64,000 nt of DNA from Poecilobothrus nobilitatus (GCA_947095535.1 OX352774.1:216368965-216432964); one strand, 5' to 3'; positions 1 through 12,799 are shown, counted from the stretch's first letter. Made by a program: numbers and translations. Notes: a model not told the origin generated them from the letters alone.

Positions 1-690
1 GGTGCTGTTTCCTAAATCCCTGATTTGTCTAAAATTTGAGAGGAATTGGAGTGGTCGTTCGGGTACCTCCCATACAACTCTCAAAACCGAACAAGCATAT
101 CTTCGAAATTAATAAAGACAGAAACTTCAAATTTGGTACTAGGGTGTTGTTTCCTGAGTCCCGGATTTGTCCAAAATTTGAGATGAATTGGTGGAGCTGT
201 TCGGGTACCTCCCATACAACACCCAAAACCGAACATGCATATCTTCGAAATTAATAAAGATAGGAACTTCAAATTTGATACGAGGGTGCTGTTACCTAAA
301 TCCCTGATTTACCTAAAATTTGAGATGAATTGGAGTGGTCGTTCGGGTACCTTCCATACAACTCCCAAAACCGAACAAGCATATCTTCGAAATTAATAAA
401 GACAGAAACTTCAAATTTGGTACAAGGGTGTTGTTTCCTGAATCCCTGATTTGTCCGAAATTTAAGATGAATTAGAATGGTGGTTCGGGTATCTGCCACA
501 CAACTCCTAAGACCAAACAAGCATATCTTCGAAATTAATAAATATATAAACTTGAAATTTGATATAAGAATGGTCTACCCTGTTGATGTCTCTAAAATTT
601 GAGATGAATTGGGGTGGTGGTCCGCGTGCCTTCACACACTTCCCAAGACCTAACAATCATATTTTCGAATTTAATAAAGATAGAAACCTG
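1..690. repeat. 142-bp tandem array, at least five units
   Basis: Five units carry the shared tract AATTTGAGATGAATTGG or a close variant. Two unit types alternate: one contains 'gtggtcgttcgggtacct' with 'aaatccctgattt', the other 'tggagctgttcgggtacct' with 'gagtcccggattt'. The higher-order period is therefore about 284 bp. The outermost unit, next to block A at about 580-690, is the most diverged and is 5 bp shorter. The array continues beyond the left edge. Confidence 0.85.
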
Positions 691-843
691 AAATTTTGTA
701 CAAAGGTTGTAACAGCATTTATTTTTTTTAGCTTGTATTAAATACCTAACTAAAATAACTTATGGATTTTTAATTTAATTTGAATGTTTTAGGTCTAGAG
801 TATAAATAAATCGGTTGCATCGACTTACTGTTATTTTTACTTG
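1..843 (-). mobile_element. DINE-1-like (Helentron-derived) element, cut by window edge
   Basis: This is the reverse complement of the element at 36906-37958, and the two match almost base for base as far as position 843. Block A lies at about 690-843 and ends in a short hairpin (AAGTCG-type arms around 808-830). The rest is a tandem array of a 142-bp unit: the GAATT anchor recurs at 43, 185, 327, 469 and 606 (spacings 142, 142, 142, 137). The block with GGAC repeats and the terminal hairpin must lie left of base 1. Short ORFs of 60-75 codons in the array are repeat artefacts, because the same peptides recur once per unit. Array plus flanking conserved blocks is the known plan of DINE-1/INE-1 elements of flies. 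Family assignment is by structure and not by a search. Confidence 0.75.
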
Positions 844-2231
844 TATTAAAACTCATTTTGGCATTTAAAATTTTTATTTTGCATCTACATACATTTAAAA
901 TTAATCGGCTATGTATAAAAGTCGAAATTAGATTTTTGTTTTGAATTTTTAAAATTAATATATATATTTTTTTAATTTTATACTTTATACTTTAGATTTT
1001 ATTTTATTTTACAGAAAAATTTGAATTTTTATTTTTTTTGCTATTGAATCAAGTTTTTGTTTCTACGAGTATTGAAATTATATTTGAAATGGTAATATTA
1101 GTTATATTTGACCAAAAGTTACTGTCCATACAAAGACAATTTAATTGGAATAGAGATTCTTTTTTGTTTTTGGTTTTTTTTTTAATATTAAAAAATGACC
1201 ATCTGTTGTATTGTTTTATTGTTTCATTGTTATTTTTTTTTTTTTAAATTTATATAACGATTTGGTTTTTTTTATATTTGTATTATAAATATTTTTTTGC
1301 CCCTTTTTTATGTAATGTGTTTTGTAAGGATTTTGTAAGGATTGCTTGGTTGATTTTTTTTGGATTTTCTGTTTAATGAAAAAAGAAAAGTGTTGGTGTT
1401 TTTTATTAATAGTAGTTGAAAATGTGTTTTAGAAAGAATCATTTTTAGATTTTGTAAAGTAAAACTAAAAATTAGCGGAATGACATTCGTGTATAAAATG
1501 CTGTGCTATTTGAATAGAAATGAATGTGTAAAAGATGTCATCGTAGAGATCATAGTATGCAAAGTTAATTAGAAGAAAAACTTTTTAGTTATATGTAAGT
1601 ATGTAACAATTTAGTGATATAAATTAAAAGAAAATTATATTATAACCAAAAGTTGACTAAAAAACCAGAAACCAGAAACTAACTAAATAGTTAATTTCCT
1701 AAGTTATTAGAAGCAGTCTTGAACGGAATTTACCGTTATGGAATTATTTAAGAAGAATCTATAAAATAAAGATTTTTAAATATCCTTTCCCAAAAATATT
1801 TAGTAAATTAATTATGTTTAATTAAATGAATAATATACTCTATCGTCAACTATCGAGTAAAAGATATATGATTAAAATTGCATATAAAATTTATAGAAAT
1901 AAAAGAAAAAAAACTTTTTTAAACAATTAAATTTTTACAAAAAAATAAACATTTAATTTCTTCCATTAACAACTTTATTTCCTTATATTGTTTGTTCATG
2001 GGTAACATTTCTAAATAGTGAACAACTTATTATATATTTATTGTGTTGGAACACTTTAATTTTCACTGAGCAATTCTTTTAATTATATAAAAAGATCAAA
2101 TTTATAATTTAAAAACAAAGTTATTATAAGCAACGGTATTTTAAAGCCGAAAAAAAGGATGATATATTAATAAATGTACAAATTCAAGTCATTAGATATT
2201 TTTATCTTTGAATATTATTTTAGAGCACAAT
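844..2231. other. AT-rich non-coding DNA, nothing recognised
   Basis: There are long T runs (for example 1231-1245) and no ORF with recognisable content. The sequence shared with the element at 36906-37958 stops at 843. No repeat, RNA gene or regulatory site could be supported. Confidence 0.6.
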
Positions 2232-2263
2232 TTTAGGCAACATATAAGTATATGTTGCCTAAA
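2232..2263. repeat. 32-bp near-perfect palindrome
   Basis: The 15-base arms TTTAGGCAACATATA and TATATGTTGCCTAAA are exact reverse complements separated by only AG. It sits about 20 bp beyond the 3' end of the LINE remnant that is read on the minus strand. It could be a cruciform-prone site, a relic of small terminal inverted repeats, or a dimeric binding site. The sequence alone does not decide. Confidence 0.85.
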
Positions 2264-2280
2264 TGTTTTTCCTCTGCTTT

Positions 2281-2770
2281 TTACTCTCTTAAGGAACATG
2301 GGGCTTCCACATAACATCTCCATCTCACTCTGTTATTATCTAGCTGTTTGAGTTGTGGCCAATGTTTCCGATTTCTAATATTTCTTTTTCTATTGTTCTG
2401 CGTCATGTTGAGCGAGAATTTCCAACACTTCGTTTTTCTTGCGGCTTCTATTCTAGCGCTTACCAAGCAATTGCTTGGCAGGTCTTCACAATGAGTGACC
2501 ATCGCATTTTCGTCTTCTTATCTGTATTATTACAGGTTCCTCTTTCTTGATTAATCATAGTTCTTCATTTATTATTCTGCTGGGCCAGATGATTCTGCAA
2601 ATAGATCTTAAAAATTTTATTAATACTTGATTTTTATTAATATTTTTATGGTTTTCGTGCCAAGTTTTATTGATCTCCATGTTGACCATAATCTTACCAA
2701 TACCACTTTATCTTCTTTACAACCTCTTTCAATAGATATTATACTGCCTAGGTAGTTGACTTTTGATAGT
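2281..2770 (-). pseudogene. Decayed non-LTR retrotransposon ORF2 C-terminus
   Basis: Read on the minus strand, three frames carry consecutive pieces of the region after the reverse transcriptase in a LINE ORF2. The first piece contains YLGSIISIERGCKED and then LWSTWRSIKLGTKT (about 2745-2650). The second has WPSRIINEEL, then EEPVIIQIRRRKCDGHSL (about 2590-2490). The third has KPQEKRSVGNSRST, a stop where Trp is expected, then RRTIEKEI (about 2450-2380). A final shift gives KHWPQLKQLDNNRVRWRCYVEAPCS (about 2375-2285). Many animal LINEs carry the same order: YLGS-I-S, WRS...TK, WP-ISN-ELW, RR-W-GHTLR, NPQGKR, TWRRT, NRVRW...CS. Several stops (UGA/UAG at Trp positions) and at least two frameshifts show it is dead. 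It is 5'-truncated, as usual for LINE insertions. The clade is not certain. Confidence 0.75.
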
Positions 2771-3054
2771 TTTTAAATATATAAGATTAATCAATTAAAA
2801 CTGAGGGGTTAGATTTTAATACGTGTGAAAGACTTGTTTTAGTTAAATAGAGTTTTACTAAATTAAAAGTAAATGTCTCGGAATTTTTCACAATTTGCAA
2901 ATTTCATTATTAATTTTTTTTATATATTATATTATTCGGTTATTCGGATTTTATATTATTCGGTTTTTAATGTTAATATAATTTTAACATTTAATTCATG
3001 TTATTAAAATATGTGATATTTTCTACTCAGCTCCCAAAGATTCAAACAAATAAA

Positions 3055-3232
3055 TTTTTTTTTTATGCATTTCTTTGCCACATAAATGTCGACAGAAAAT
3101 TACACACTCTTTGCTATTCAGGCGTGGCTGTAAATGTCGTAAGGGGGAATACCTCTTACGACGTGTGTGGGATTCGAACTCACACTTACTCGGTGTTTAC
3201 ATCGTATTATACGCTCTTACCCACTACGCCAC
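3055..3232 (-). mobile_element. tRNA-derived SINE, copy 1
   Basis: On the minus strand it begins with a tRNA-like head. An A box (TGGCGTAGTGGGT, plus positions about 3217-3231) and a B box (GAGTTCGAATCCC, about 3168-3181) would form an internal RNA polymerase III promoter. A body follows with an exact 8-bp hairpin (GTCGTAAG/CTTACGAC, 3136-3162), and it ends in an A tail (plus-strand T run at 3055-3064). Two other copies lie in the window at 52823-53000 and 58032-58206 in the same orientation. This copy has the best preserved A and B boxes. No clear target-site duplication is seen here. An 87-codon ORF across it is accidental. Confidence 0.85.
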
Positions 3233-4479
3233 CGAGGCCTCGAAAAATTAATTTAAATTAGAAAAAATATAAAAATCGATTTGATATATTTGAAGATACG
3301 CATTTTAAGTTAGAGAAATAATTTAATATTATTCTTATTATTTACTTTTACATTAACAAAATCCTTTGTCAAAATCGTTAAGACGCGACTTTCTATGAGA
3401 ATTTTTAATTACAAAATTATTAGTTTGTGAGAAAAGAGGTTTGAGGTATACGAGAGAAAAATTTTCTTAAACCATAGAAATAAAATCATCATTCTGGTTG
3501 AAAGTGAATCTAATTTCAACTAATGTGATATAAAATTAGTTATTAAGTTGTATTTGAAGAGTTGTGCGTTTAATTAAATAAAGATTTTTATTTTTTACGT
3601 TTTTCCTATATAAGACTTTCATATGGCACGTGATATAATTTTTAAAATAATTTATTTGGGATAATGATTCTTAATTGTTTTTGGGTGGAAATTAGGAGGG
3701 AATAAACAAAATTAGTTATTTTTTGTTTTGCGTTTTTTTATTTTTTTAACAATATAAAGAAACATAGAAAAAATGAAAAGACTAATGATTATAAGAATAT
3801 GTCTGTTATTTACATTAGATTTAGTTATGTAATGTATAATTATAGTTATGAAATAATTACAGGTTTAATGGGGAAAAAAAAAAAAAATCAGACAATGGTT
3901 AAAAAAATAAAATTAATGTAAAGCAGATGATTAATTTCTCATAACAAAATATAAATATAAATTACCAGTTATTACTGGTAATTAATCTAACTACTTTTAA
4001 TTGTGGGTCAGTAGTTATGTTTTTATTTTCGTATTGTTTTTCGGACAACAAAAAAAAAAAAAAAGAAAAATTATATGGAGCATTTATTATTTATTAAAAA
4101 AAAAAATTAAGAGAAATAATAATCAAAAATATATAAGTAAAATTGAAGATTTTTGCCATTGCCACACTTTCAAAGGAAGATAATATGTAAGGCATTTTAA
4201 AATTCTGAGCAGTTTTCAATAAAGAAATTTAAATTTAGTTAAAAAAATTCTTATTTAAAAAATATAATCAATGAAGATCAAGTTTTACCACTTATCTTTA
4301 AACAAGAACGAGTAAATAGATCACTGTGTCAATAAAAGAATAGAATACCATAAATCATAATGTTACCATAAAATTTAATTTTTTTTTTTTTTTTACAAAA
4401 TTTCAGATATCTGATTTAATTAAGTACAAAGCTATATTTATGTAAATTATAGAATTGAATGACAGGTACTCGAATCTGT
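3233..4479. other. AT-rich non-coding DNA with a small hairpin
   Basis: Mostly A/T runs (for example 3873-3886, 4049-4063, 4379-4395). A short perfect hairpin lies at 3961-3982: ATTACCAGT, loop TATT, ACTGGTAAT. At 4455-4495 the minus strand reads a weak tRNA-like tract (AGATTCGAGTACC), which is too degraded to call. No gene is seen. Confidence 0.5.
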
Positions 4480-5560
4480 TACTCTAGACTAACTAAATTA
4501 CAGAAGTTTTTGATAAAAAACTTAACTCTTTTGACAAAATTTTAAATATACAACTTATATAGACACAAAGTTATGCTCGTATAAAAAAAGAAGTTGTATG
4601 ACAGTGAATTTGGTGCTTTGGACCGGAAATAAATTGGAGAAATCGTTCGTTAAAAACTTAAATTCTTTTCGCAAACTTCCAGATACCTAAATTCAATAGA
4701 CACTAAGTTCTTTTCATATAAAGAACGATGTTGCATGACAGATACAAGAAACTTCTGGTCGTTCTCACACAATTTTAACAGTAAATTAACAATCTTATGA
4801 AGGTGAAATGGTAAAAATTTCAAAATCCTAGCTCCAATATTTTTTGAGTTATCGTGCGAACAGACGAATGGAGACTACATGATTAAATTAAATCTAAAAA
4901 TTTCTAAAAAATGATCAAACTTTATCGCGATCACTTTTATGAAATTTGGTTGTTCTACCCTAAAAGGTTCAGGTAGCTTACATATCTTGAAATTTAATTA
5001 AGTAGGTATCTGAAATTTAGTAAAAGATGATCAAATTTTATGGCAATAACTTCTGCTAAATTTGATTGGTTCTAAATTTGACTCGAAAATTGACATAACT
5101 ATATCTCGGTACTTAATTAAGTCTTCACATATGTTTGACTCAATTTTGTAAAAGATGATCAAGCTTTATGGAAACAGTGTATATTATGTTCTTACGGATA
5201 TCTTAGAGTTGACAAAGTCTAGTCTACGCTCTTTTTTCGTTTTATATATGGAAATAATTCAGTGGCTATTGAAGGTAGATATCTGAAATTTTGTGAAAAG
5301 AAGTTAAGTCGTATTCCAACAAGTTCTGCAAAATTTGGTTAGTTTAGAGCATTAAGTTTGAGTAGCTGTGATATAACTTTCAAATTTATATAAATATATA
5401 TCGATATATTTAATTAAAACAGATATCTGAAATTTTGTAAAAAATGATTAAATTTGATGGTAACAGCATAATTTATGTTCATATCGATAACCTAAGGTTG
5501 ACACAGTCGACTTCCTACTCTTCCTAACTATTTGTCCATGTTCAATCACTTATTTAAACA
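4480..5560. repeat. Old, decayed tandem array (115-147 bp unit)
   Basis: A phrase like 'tctgaaattttgtaaaagatgatcaa...ttatgg' recurs at about 4907, 5022, 5147, 5294 and 5437. Each is often followed by 'acttctgctaaatttggtt' or 'cagtgtatattatgttc'. Units are strongly diverged and vary in length. A tract near 4850 (GAGTTATCGTGCGAACAGACG) resembles the sequence just before the GGAC block of the element at 36906-37958 (GTGTTATCGTGCGTACGGA). An ancient relative of that family is therefore likely, but this is inference. Confidence 0.55.
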
Positions 5561-6115
5561 ACATATTATATTTGCATAGTTATTATACTTAATATAAAAT
5601 TAAAATACCTGTAAAAGCTCAGGTGCATTTAAATATCTTCTAATAAATTTTAATAGTAAATCAAAATAAAATAAAATAATATATGAAAACTTTTATATTT
5701 GAATCATAAATTTTTGTTTTTTTTTTAGATTTTTTAAATAATATTTCTGTCAGTTAGGTAAATGATATATGTTATATACAGTCATACAGATAAACATATG
5801 TACATATAAACAATTGATAAAGATTTATCATTTATTGATTACTTATTTTTTTTTTAAATAATATTTTTTTTGATTATACCCCAAGTTCAATCATCGACAA
5901 ATTACAAAATATATATATATATGTATATATAAAAATTAATAAAAATCTAAATCGTGATTTTTTATAATTTATCAAAATACAGTCGAAAAGTTAGATTGAT
6001 TGGTTAGTTTGTTTGACCCCCCCCTACTTGTTATCTATACTAGAGTGTCATAAAGAAAATAACCAATCATTTTAGTTTTTCTATTTTTTATGTCATTTCT
6101 ATCAAAAACAAATAA

Positions 6116-6157
<42 letters not shown>

Positions 6158-6812
6158 ATGTATTATCTATTGAAAATAATTTATCAGACATATTTCAATC
6201 TCATGTAATTTATATAAATGTCCATCAAGTATTATTGAGTTGTTACAATGAAAACCTTTTTAGATGATCCCTTGAATAGTTTTATTTAATTTTGTTATTT
6301 TGTTTATATCAGATGAAGGATGAGGCCCATCTGTGAATTTGAATGAAACGAAATTATTTTATTGGTTTGCTTTATAAAAAAAATTGTTTGAAAATACAAG
6401 AAAAACAAAAAGAAAATAATAAAATTGATAGGTAGAAAACAAAAAAAAAACTAAAAATATAACTATTTATATTAAAATTTATAGAACTAATAGGAAGAAA
6501 TAAAGCAGAGAGATAGAGAAAAATAAACGTAACAACTTTAATGATGATAATATTAAATTTTCTAACAAAATTTTTAGATTTGTTGATGCAGTTAAATACT
6601 TGCAATAATTTGTATTGGTTGTGGCTCTGTAGATATATTTTGAATATTAAACTCCAAGAAAAATAATAGAAAGATTGTGTTATTTTAAAAATGTAGAATA
6701 AAATTTATCATAAAAGTTAAGAAGATACCTAAATTATTATTTATTAAATATTTTTAATATGCTGTTTTGACAATATTGAAGGCAATGTTGTATATTTTTA
6801 GTTATGAATTTC
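5561..6812. other. AT-rich non-coding DNA with (TA)n microsatellite
   Basis: A (TA)15 run occupies 6121-6150, and shorter TA tracts lie near 5912-5932. A run of eight C at about 6017-6024 is unusual for this composition. No coding or RNA gene is recognised. Confidence 0.55.
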
Positions 6813-7090
6813 TTTTTTTTTTTTTTTTTTTTTTCACGCTAGCCAAACTCTGGGATAAATTCCTTTAAACAGTGTTGGTGTAGGTTTGACTCAATGGGAT
6901 ATGAAATGGGATATGAAAAATAGGATAACAAGGGGGGAATTGGATCATAAATTGGAAACGAACCTAAAAAGGTTCTTTTTGAATAATTGCAAATTGTAGG
7001 ATGGAACATAATCGACAGAGGAAAATACATTTGATGAAAGTATGTTCCATATTCTAATAGTTCTCACAACAAACCAGCTAGGCTTTACTG
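6813..7090 (-). other. Less AT-rich patch ending in a 22-T run, possible retroposed piece
   Basis: The plus strand has 22 T at 6813-6834, directly followed by a more complex stretch of about 250 bp. Read on the minus strand this is a complex sequence ending in an A22 tail, as left by LINE-mediated retroposition. No polyadenylation signal is seen before the tail, and the 63-codon minus ORF at 6839-7030 matches nothing I know. A chance homopolymer run is equally possible. Confidence 0.25.
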
Positions 7091-7354
7091 TATTCTTATT
7101 TTTACTTACACAATATGATAAAGAAATGTCACATTAGGTATAGATGAAATAAATAATTAATTTAATCTTTCTAAAACTGTTTTTATATTCTGACTATCAC
7201 TTAGCTATTAAAAATAGTTGAATTAATTTATAATTTAACTCCTAAATTAACATAAAACCTCAAGGAACCTCAATTGAATGCTTACAGAGTCAACTTCTTT
7301 CAAAATCTATTGTCCATATAATATTATATTTCTCATATTTTTTAACTGCAGTGA

Positions 7355-7418
7355 GAATCGCACATCAATTTCCATACGACTGGGAGATTAACGCTTTACC
7401 TGTTTTAGCATATAACTA
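7355..7418 (-). mobile_element. Possible degraded tRNA-like SINE head
   Basis: The minus strand reads AACAGGTAAAGCG (D-arm/A-box-like), then about 40 bases later GTGCGATTCTCAC (B-box-like). Spacing and order fit a tRNA-derived promoter. Several consensus positions are lost and no tail or duplication is clear. Confidence 0.3.
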
Positions 7419-7989
7419 TACTGCATTAAACCGAATGAGACTTTAAAACATCTATAGTTTTCATGCCCCAATTAAATTAAATTATGTAGTATAGAAGTTG
7501 AGTACATTTAACACTGAACTGAATAAGCGTATACAATACAAATATTTGAAGAGTTAATTGAATTTTGTTTTAATAAAAATTGGGCATTTGACATATGAAT
7601 AAAAATTTAATAATTGTTTTAATATTTTTTAAGCCTTTTTTTATTATATGTATTATGTTTTTAATAACTTGATTTATTTTATTTAAGTTTTTTTTTTCAG
7701 ATGTGTATTTTAGTTTATTCGTGTTGAAATTGATTGATTGGCGTTTAAAAATTTTTTTTGATACTTTTATAACTTAATAACCATTTAAAAATTTATTGTA
7801 TATTTCTTTTTAGATATAAAAACTTTTTAATCTTAATTTTAATTATAAACTAATATGTATTATCAATTTGATATATTAAAAACAAAAATATTTCAAATTT
7901 ATGTATCTTTTGTATGTTTTGTACCGTTTATAGTGTATTATTTTACTTTCCACTCCTAAATATTAATAGTGTATCTACTATTCAATATT

Positions 7990-8029
7990 ACAACATTTAT
8001 GCGCCATCTATTATCTTATACAACATTTA
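7990..8029. repeat. 20-bp core flanked by 10-bp direct repeats
   Basis: ACAACATTTA occurs at 7990-7999 and again at 8020-8029. Between them lies exactly TGCGCCATCTATTATCTTAT. The same 20-mer is found unchanged at 52205-52224 in unrelated flanks. This looks like a tiny mobile-element footprint with a target duplication, or a fragment of a longer dispersed repeat. Confidence 0.6.
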
Positions 8030-11000
8030 AAATCTATTATTTGAAATTTTTTAATAAGAGACAAATATTTTATATTGCGATATAAATTACTAATATTGAA
8101 TATGAAATGATCAGGGTTTGAATCCAAGGGCAGATGTGCATATAACATTTTATTTTACTGTCATTGTGTAAATAAATATGGAAGAGAATATAGCTGGAAC
8201 TTTGTTGAGATAAATGAATGTCTTTAAAAATTGCTCTTAAAAATTCTGTAAAGCACCCATGATAATAATGTGAATCATTAATGTAAATGATAATCATTAA
8301 TTACATTTTTTATGATTATACTTTATTATTAGGAGGTTTATTAAAATAACTTAAGATATTAGAATACAATATTTTTATCAATACTGAAGCTAAAAATTCG
8401 AACATCATCAGTATCATCATTATGACTTAATATCTAAATTTTTTTTATTATGAGTAGAGATATATATAATTTGTTCCTGTTTTATGACATATGGATGTCG
8501 AATAATGAATTTTGTATGCATTTTTAAGTTATTTTCTATTGTTTTCCTTCTATAAGAAGCATGCTAGATTCTGCACATAGTCACTTATTATTCTCATACT
8601 TCAGTAATAAATACTTAAACCAAGTCGTTGATTACCCGAAAGTAATTATTGAAATTATTAATTATTTTTAATTACATATTTAATTTAAGACTTTTCGAAT
8701 GAAAGACTGGTTCACTATGCATTGGTTCAAATAAGTTATTTTGTTTAATGCCTATATTAATCCAATTCTTCAGTTGAAAAGACCAGCATTATTTCACATA
8801 TTGTTACTATACATTATCTAATGCTTTTTTTTTCCCTTAAAGTGTACTTTACCCTTTGGTGCCTTGCTACCTTCTTAAGTCTAGCAATTAGTGATTCATC
8901 AATTACGTTATCAACATAATTCAGTATTAATTATCTTTTTAAATATTTTTTGTATTTAGTATCCATCCATATACATATTCTATACCTTATATTTATTCTT
9001 TTTAAATTCAACATTTTTTAAGGTACCTACTGATAAAAATAACAGTATATAAATTCTTTTATAGATTTTAATTTATAAAAGTAGATTGTTAGAATTTCGA
9101 ACTGTTATTTTACGGCACGATACCTCCATTTATTTCAATTATTAAATTGATCGATTACTAAAATGGAAATTTTCGAATTAAATAAAACATGGATCAAAAT
9201 GAAAAAAAAAACATGTTTCCACGTATAAATAGTATATACTACAAGTATATACATACATTACATACATATATAATATATACATTATATATACATCGATTAA
9301 CACATTATGAATGAATAATTGTTTGACATGTTCAAAATTTCATAAGTTTTATGTAAGTCAAAATTTTTTTTCTTCTGTCACAATTTTTTTTTTTTTATAT
9401 AAAAGGCATTATGTTCTTTTATATTTTCTATCAGGAAAAAACGTTTTTGTTTTTTTTGTTTTTCTTTTATTACAAATTCTTAATTTAATTTCATGTTGAT
9501 AATTTACCTGTATTGCCATGATCTCGTGCATGGTAGTTGATGATAAAGTTGTACAACAATTGTATTGAAATACCTGAGAGCATTCCTTATAATATTTGTT
9601 TTTTTTTTTTTTTTTCAGAAACAACAAATAAAAATTAGAAAAATTGGACATTACATATTTAAAAGAGGTTCACAGTGCAATCTTTATAATTGAAACTGGT
9701 TTAAAAATTTATATTGGTTAAAACTTGAATTTAACCCTCATTACTTTAATTTTGTATACTTGTATGACTTTTGGATGGTGTATAACGTTACAAAAAGATG
9801 ATATTTTTCTAATGGGGTACAAATTATGAAAACCAAGTACATACACCACAAACATTGTGATAGAATATTTCATATGAATATAAACTTTAAAGCTATAGAA
9901 AACTTTAAATATTTAATGTCAATAAACCAATGTCACAAACAATAGATCCTAAAATGGAAAATTGTGCGTCTGCAGATATTTGATGTGATAGATTGTACTT
10001 AAATATGTGGAATATCAAATTACAAAAAACTTCATAGATACTGTTTTTCTTATTTACTTTTTTACAAAATGTCTTTATAAAATACTTGTACAACTTAAAC
10101 TTGCAATAACTTAAAGATGATTCCTGAATTAATGAAAGGTTTGCTGAAGTCTGAAGTAGATTTCTCTAGCTAGTATGGTCATATTATCCATGAAAATATA
10201 AAAAAAAATTATATAAATTACAACCTACGACAGAAAAGCGGAGGGCAACATCCAAAACTCTGAACAGTTTTGACTAAAAATGATGCAATCAATATACAAA
10301 TAAAAATAGAAAAATAAATTTTAAATAGCATGGACAATAAATGATTATAGGAAAATTTTCTATTGATGAGTGTTAACTAAGTCTCCTTCTGAATCTAATT
10401 TTACATAGTTAGTGTGGTTTTACAAAATCTCTCTTGTATTACTAATTTATTTATTTTTACTATGCCATCAGTTGATTAAAACTTTTGCAATTTTTGAAAT
10501 TCACCACATACCTAGACATTTTCCATCTATATTTCTGTTATTATATAAGTCTTCAATTGTTTTGTTTACGACCAAATTTCGGAACTTTATGATAATTTCA
10601 GTTAAAGCCTATGGTTTTAGATAGAGCTAATTTCAATGGTCTATTTATTATAGTATGCACTTAAAGAATATAATATAGGCTCAATTTAAGATTATACTGT
10701 ATTTCAATATAGTAATGTGATTCATTTGACTCATGTTATTTTCCTTTGTTGTGCATCATATACAATGACCAGTGGTTAGAAAATTATAAAAAACTATTTT
10801 TTTTAGAATTTTTATTATGCTTTTTTGTTTTTGTTTTTTTTTTTTGTTACTGTATATTAGTTATGTTGCACATGTGCAAAAAAAAAATAATAAATAAAAG
10901 TGTTAGACAGCATAAAAAACCAAATTTAATAAAAAAAAAAAGTAAGAAAAAATTATCCCATTGGTTCTGAAACTAGTACTAACTTTAGACAGTTTTAGCA

Positions 11001-12799
11001 ATATGTATACATATACGTGTATGTATGTAAATGTATCTATAAATGTGTAATGTATTCTATAGTTAGTAACATGACTCCAAAAGTTTCTTTCATCTTTTGA
11101 GTAAAAAAAAAAAAAATTTTTTTTTTTAGTTTAATTCTTATATTATGTTAGTTGTACATAGATATATACATATTCAAATTTACAGATATGTGTATACTTA
11201 TGTATGTGTATGACTATAAGGAAGGAAAAATTCATTTACATTTTACAACATCAGGAACTTTATTGCTCCTTGTAATTTTTGGAAAACTATTTTTTTCGTT
11301 AATTTTATTTTATTTTATTTTTTTTTTGGTAGGGACTGTAGTAAAACTGTGTTAAAAATTCAGCCCTAACAACAATGCTTGTTGTTCAATTGAATTGAAA
11401 TGCAGTAGTGCAATGTTGTTTTTGTTGTTGTTTTTATTGCAGAAAAACTAAAACTAAAACTAAAAAAAAAAAAAAAAAAAAAAAAATTGAATAGTTTACG
11501 AATAATAAATTTTCAGTATATTTTTAAGACTTTTTGCATTTTAATCCTTTAAAATAGAAAACAAAATAGTGTCTGTCTTAGGTTGACACAAGACATTGTA
11601 TAATGGTAGGAGAGTTTCTGAAAAAGAATTCTTAAAGAATTATGAAAAAACTTTTAATTCAGTTGACTTAAATTCGCTGTAAGTCGGTTGTAAGTCGGTT
11701 GTAGCTAATGTAATATTCAAGCAAAGCGTATATATATCATTTATTGAAAAGTTCGATAAACTCTGTAAATTACAGTTGCTAATTTAAAGCTAACTGCTAT
11801 TTTGAAATTGAGTTAGCAAAAGTATATATTTATTATATATGTATTATATTAAATATTCAATTTAAAGTTTTTACAGTTGATTCTATTAAATTAATTTTTT
11901 TCTAAACTGTTTCTATATTTTAAAATTTAAAGACCTTTCACTTTCTTTTGATTAAAGTTCTGGCTAAATATTAAGTACAGCTATATCCGTGGGAAAGTTT
12001 TGTGTTACGTAATTTTCTGATTTTTATTTGCTTGTAATCAATTTCATTTAAATTTACTGAATTGAAATACAAGATATTAAAAATGTGTTACTTAGCAGTG
12101 AGTGCGAAAAAATTAAACTTGTTTTTATTTATAAATAGATACAAATGAAATTGGAATGAATTCAATGTTAGTGAATAATTTAATGAAAAAAAAAAGGAGA
12201 AAACAAAAAAGAAAACAGAAAATATGCTAAAAATTTATAATAAAAGTGTCAATTTGTAAAATAAAATTTTTTAAAATAACATTTAAGCGTGATAAAAATA
12301 AAAATTATTTTTTGTTTTTTATTTATGTAAAATATTTTTAGGTCAATTATTACTAATATTTAATAATGTTTTAAATTTAAATATGATATAAAAATAATTT
12401 CCTTAATTAATTTCAATTTACAATCAATTAAGTTATACTGTATAAAATTATAAGCCTTTTCTTTATACACTAAGATCACTTCAATGCACTGAATCACTTA
12501 AAAAAAAATTATTGATTAAAGTTTGGTTTTCGAAAACCCAATTAAAAATTTTCGAAAATCTTAACGACGAAGATAACGAATAGAGATGTGTAAAATATCA
12601 CTTTTTATCAAAACTATTATGGTTTTATTTGACAAATCTCTATGGGTATAGAAAACCATAGAATTTGGCTATTTACAAAAATATGATAATTGCGATAATA
12701 TATAGATGGATAAAATTCTCAATAATTCTCTAAATAGAGATGGACAATTCACAATACAAAAACTTTCATGTTGTTTTCGGAATGTAATGATTTTTTTTA
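8030..12799. other. AT-rich non-coding DNA
   Basis: No recognisable gene. Homopolymers include A25 at 11462-11486. An 11-bp tandem repeat (TAAGTCGGTTG) lies at about 11681-11702. A lone B-box-like tract (GGGTTTGAATCC) at 8114-8126 has no A box upstream. Short ORFs of 60-80 codons have low-complexity Phe/Leu/Ile/Lys compositions expected from poly-T and poly-A tracts. Confidence 0.55.

Noticed and set aside
36..520. Several 63-74 codon ORFs on both strands
   Set aside because: They are readings of the tandem array and not genes.
3000..3261. 87-codon ORF, with similar ORFs at 52794-53021 and 57985-58239
   Set aside because: The shared peptide (DVCG, NAFLCHINVDRK) comes from reading across the SINE copies; the tRNA boxes, A tail and target duplication explain the similarity.
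8105..8126. B-box-like GGGTTTGAATCC
   Set aside because: No A box at a suitable distance upstream and no tRNA fold seen.
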